Below, in pieces: positions 62,267 to 64,000 of a stretch of DNA of 64,000 bases (position 1 is the first letter of the stretch; every line of letters starts with the position of its first letter). Location of the stretch: NCBI GenBank assembly GCA_019095985.1, contig CM032665.1:35315019-35379018 (forward strand). The letters run 5' to 3'. Position numbers and translations under genes: made by a program. A model generated the notes under the pieces. It made no database searches. It was given only the letters and a program-made list of their open reading frames with translations, and had not been told where the DNA came from. The stretch is from Streblospio benedicti. Its lineage: Eukaryota; Annelida; Polychaeta; Spionida; Spionidae.

Positions 62267-64000
62267 GCTGGAAGCAGAGCTCTATTGAACACCCATAAGT
62301 AGAAAACTGTCAAAGTAATCTGGAAACCAGTGTCTGTTTACAGAGCAAATGGACGTTTCATCATACTCTCAAAACGGAAATAGATAATTTTATTATGAAA
62401 TTAGGAACACAAATAAATAATTTAAAACAAAATTTTAGAATAAACTTTATTTTAATTTTATGTTACTTTAAAGAGAAATGTAGTATCACAAAGAATATGG
62501 ACAATTATTTTGTACAACCTGCGATTAAATTGTATGCTAATGAGTTGGCTGGATACCTGCCGTCAATAGTTCGGGTACACACAACCAGCTAAAGTACAGT
62601 ATAAATCTAGCACAAATCTTTGATAAATATACCATCAACTAACAACTAACACGGTAAATATTACTAATCTCCATGATTTTACAATTTGTTGGTTTTGGAA
62701 TATACAAACTACATTATAGATTTGGTTGTACTACTATTCGTCTCATATAATAAACAGACGTTATCATCAAAATATACTACTGAAGCTGTAAAGTAGATGC
62801 TCAAGTCAATTGCACACCCTTCGTATCTATATATTAATAAGCATTGCATTCACTATACAAATTAATTCTTCCCCTGTTTGTTATTACGGCCTATGTCTTG
62901 ATTTAGTGTCAAACGTGTGTATTCCCTTGGAGATTTGATATTCTTCAGGAACTATTAAATGTTCCTAGGATAGCACATGAAAGCGTACATATATATGTAA
63001 TGCTTATTTCCAATGTGGTCCTTGTTTGTTTGGCAGGTTAGGTAACCAACTGCGCCAAGGGTAATGGAGGGATCACACTAGCTATAGTTTTCAAACTAGG
63101 CGAGTTCTTTTACGTGCATAGGTGTGGCTCTCCTCTACACAGGACACGCCTTTTAACGAGGCTTCAGAACCTCCGCTTGGCGTCGCTACCGTCTAGTAAC
63201 ACTGTACGGTGGCGACGCGCTCGGTGGAAATCAGCAACTCAGTGGCAGACGTACGACGTAACGGTTTTGGCGACACTGTGTCTGCCATGCCCGGGGCGCA
63301 AACTTACGACGCAAACACCTCCTCTTTTCAAGTCGTACGCTATAACCACTGAGCTACTGAGGACCACTCTACTATGTAGTACATAACCCAAAGATGTGCC
63401 CATAACTTGAGCACTGCATGCATGCTCATAACTTGAGCACTTAATTGCTCTACATGCACCCACTACATCTAGATACTTCTCTCTTCATTTCAAAACACCT
63501 GTTAGATGTATGTTTAATAATCAGTTGATCTTTAATGCCGGCTGTTGTATTTGGATTGTCATATTGTCATCCAAGCACCGTTAATATTGTGGAACTAACG
63601 AACAAAATCCGACCAATTAGAAGCCCCACTGTCAAAATGTTAAGCGGGGAATTCAAACGTCAAACGATCTCACTATATAGATCTAGGTAAGAAAAACCAA
63701 GTATTGATTTTGTTTTTGACGTTAGGTTAACCCAAAAATAATTTTTTCACATAAAAGCTACAACTTGGTCCACAGGTTGGTATGAACAAGGACTTGGTAA
63801 GGCAGTGTGAGTGATCAAGCCATGAAAGCCGACAATGTTGTTATCTATTGTTGTATTTGATTCAAACCAAATAAAATGGCTCAACATAGGTATTTCTTTC
63901 TAGTTTTTTGATGACTTAACCTTGGTCTATATTAGTAAATTATTTAAAAGTGCTATTAACAAAATAATAACCCTTGATATATTTGCAGAAATTTTATCAT
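62267..64000. other. Upstream region of gene B
   Basis: Should contain the 5' UTR and promoter if exon 1 is the first exon, or an intron if there is a non-coding first exon. Apart from the SINE at 63090 and a fragment of the AAGTGCTC element near 63400 I see nothing definite. Confidence 0.4.
63090..63370 (-). mobile_element. tRNA-derived SINE, diverged B box
   Basis: On the minus strand from 63368: GGTCCTCAGTAGCTCAGTGG is a good A box, and a weak B box (AAGTTTGCGCCCC) follows about 50 bases later. The GC-rich body continues to about 63090. It differs from the other SINE family here. Confidence 0.5.

Overview
The window looks like nuclear DNA of an invertebrate animal, probably marine. The evidence is spliced genes with GT-AG introns, AT-rich introns around GC-rich exons, tRNA-derived SINEs, many short inverted-repeat DNA elements and a Penelope-like retroelement. 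I cannot name the phylum: expanded GCC2/GCC3 repeat proteins are known from amphioxus, ambulacrarians and lophotrochozoans. Exons below were read by eye from splice signals, frame and repeat consensus.

Both host genes are on the minus strand, in tandem. Gene A (638 to 27921, 3' end off the left edge) has 20 coding exons that splice into one open frame of about 953 residues. It starts with a signal peptide and then carries a long string of cysteine-rich ephrin-receptor-like (GCC2/GCC3) repeats. Exons 5 to 11 are phase 1-1 modules, mostly 144 to 150 bp, and the introns around them hold decayed copies of such modules.

Gene B (35485 to 62266) is a FERM-domain protein most like vertebrate FRMD3/FRMD5. 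Its 17 coding exons encode 645 residues: a three-lobed FERM domain, an FA-like region, a Pro/Ala/Ser-rich linker and a C-terminal membrane helix. It contains a 30-bp microexon, a 36-bp exon whose first nine residues match the start of the last exon, two further candidate phase-0 cassette exons, and a 41-bp minisatellite that appears to be an amplified copy of one of its own exon/donor junctions. A candidate poly(A) signal lies at 32250, implying a 3' UTR of about 3.2 kb.

The rest is repeats. They include several TIR elements beginning TACAG or TACCG (one nested in another), a SINE family sharing a core motif, a GGCAGATCCA-ended family, foldback elements, tandem arrays at 9.7-10.5, 11.3-11.96, 28.9, 31.5 and 44.1 kb, a decayed coding stretch at 29.9-30.65 kb and an inverted Penelope-like copy at 60.7-61.7 kb. 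The most notable signals are local duplications of exons and exon edges in both genes. I found no operon, phage or CRISPR feature.
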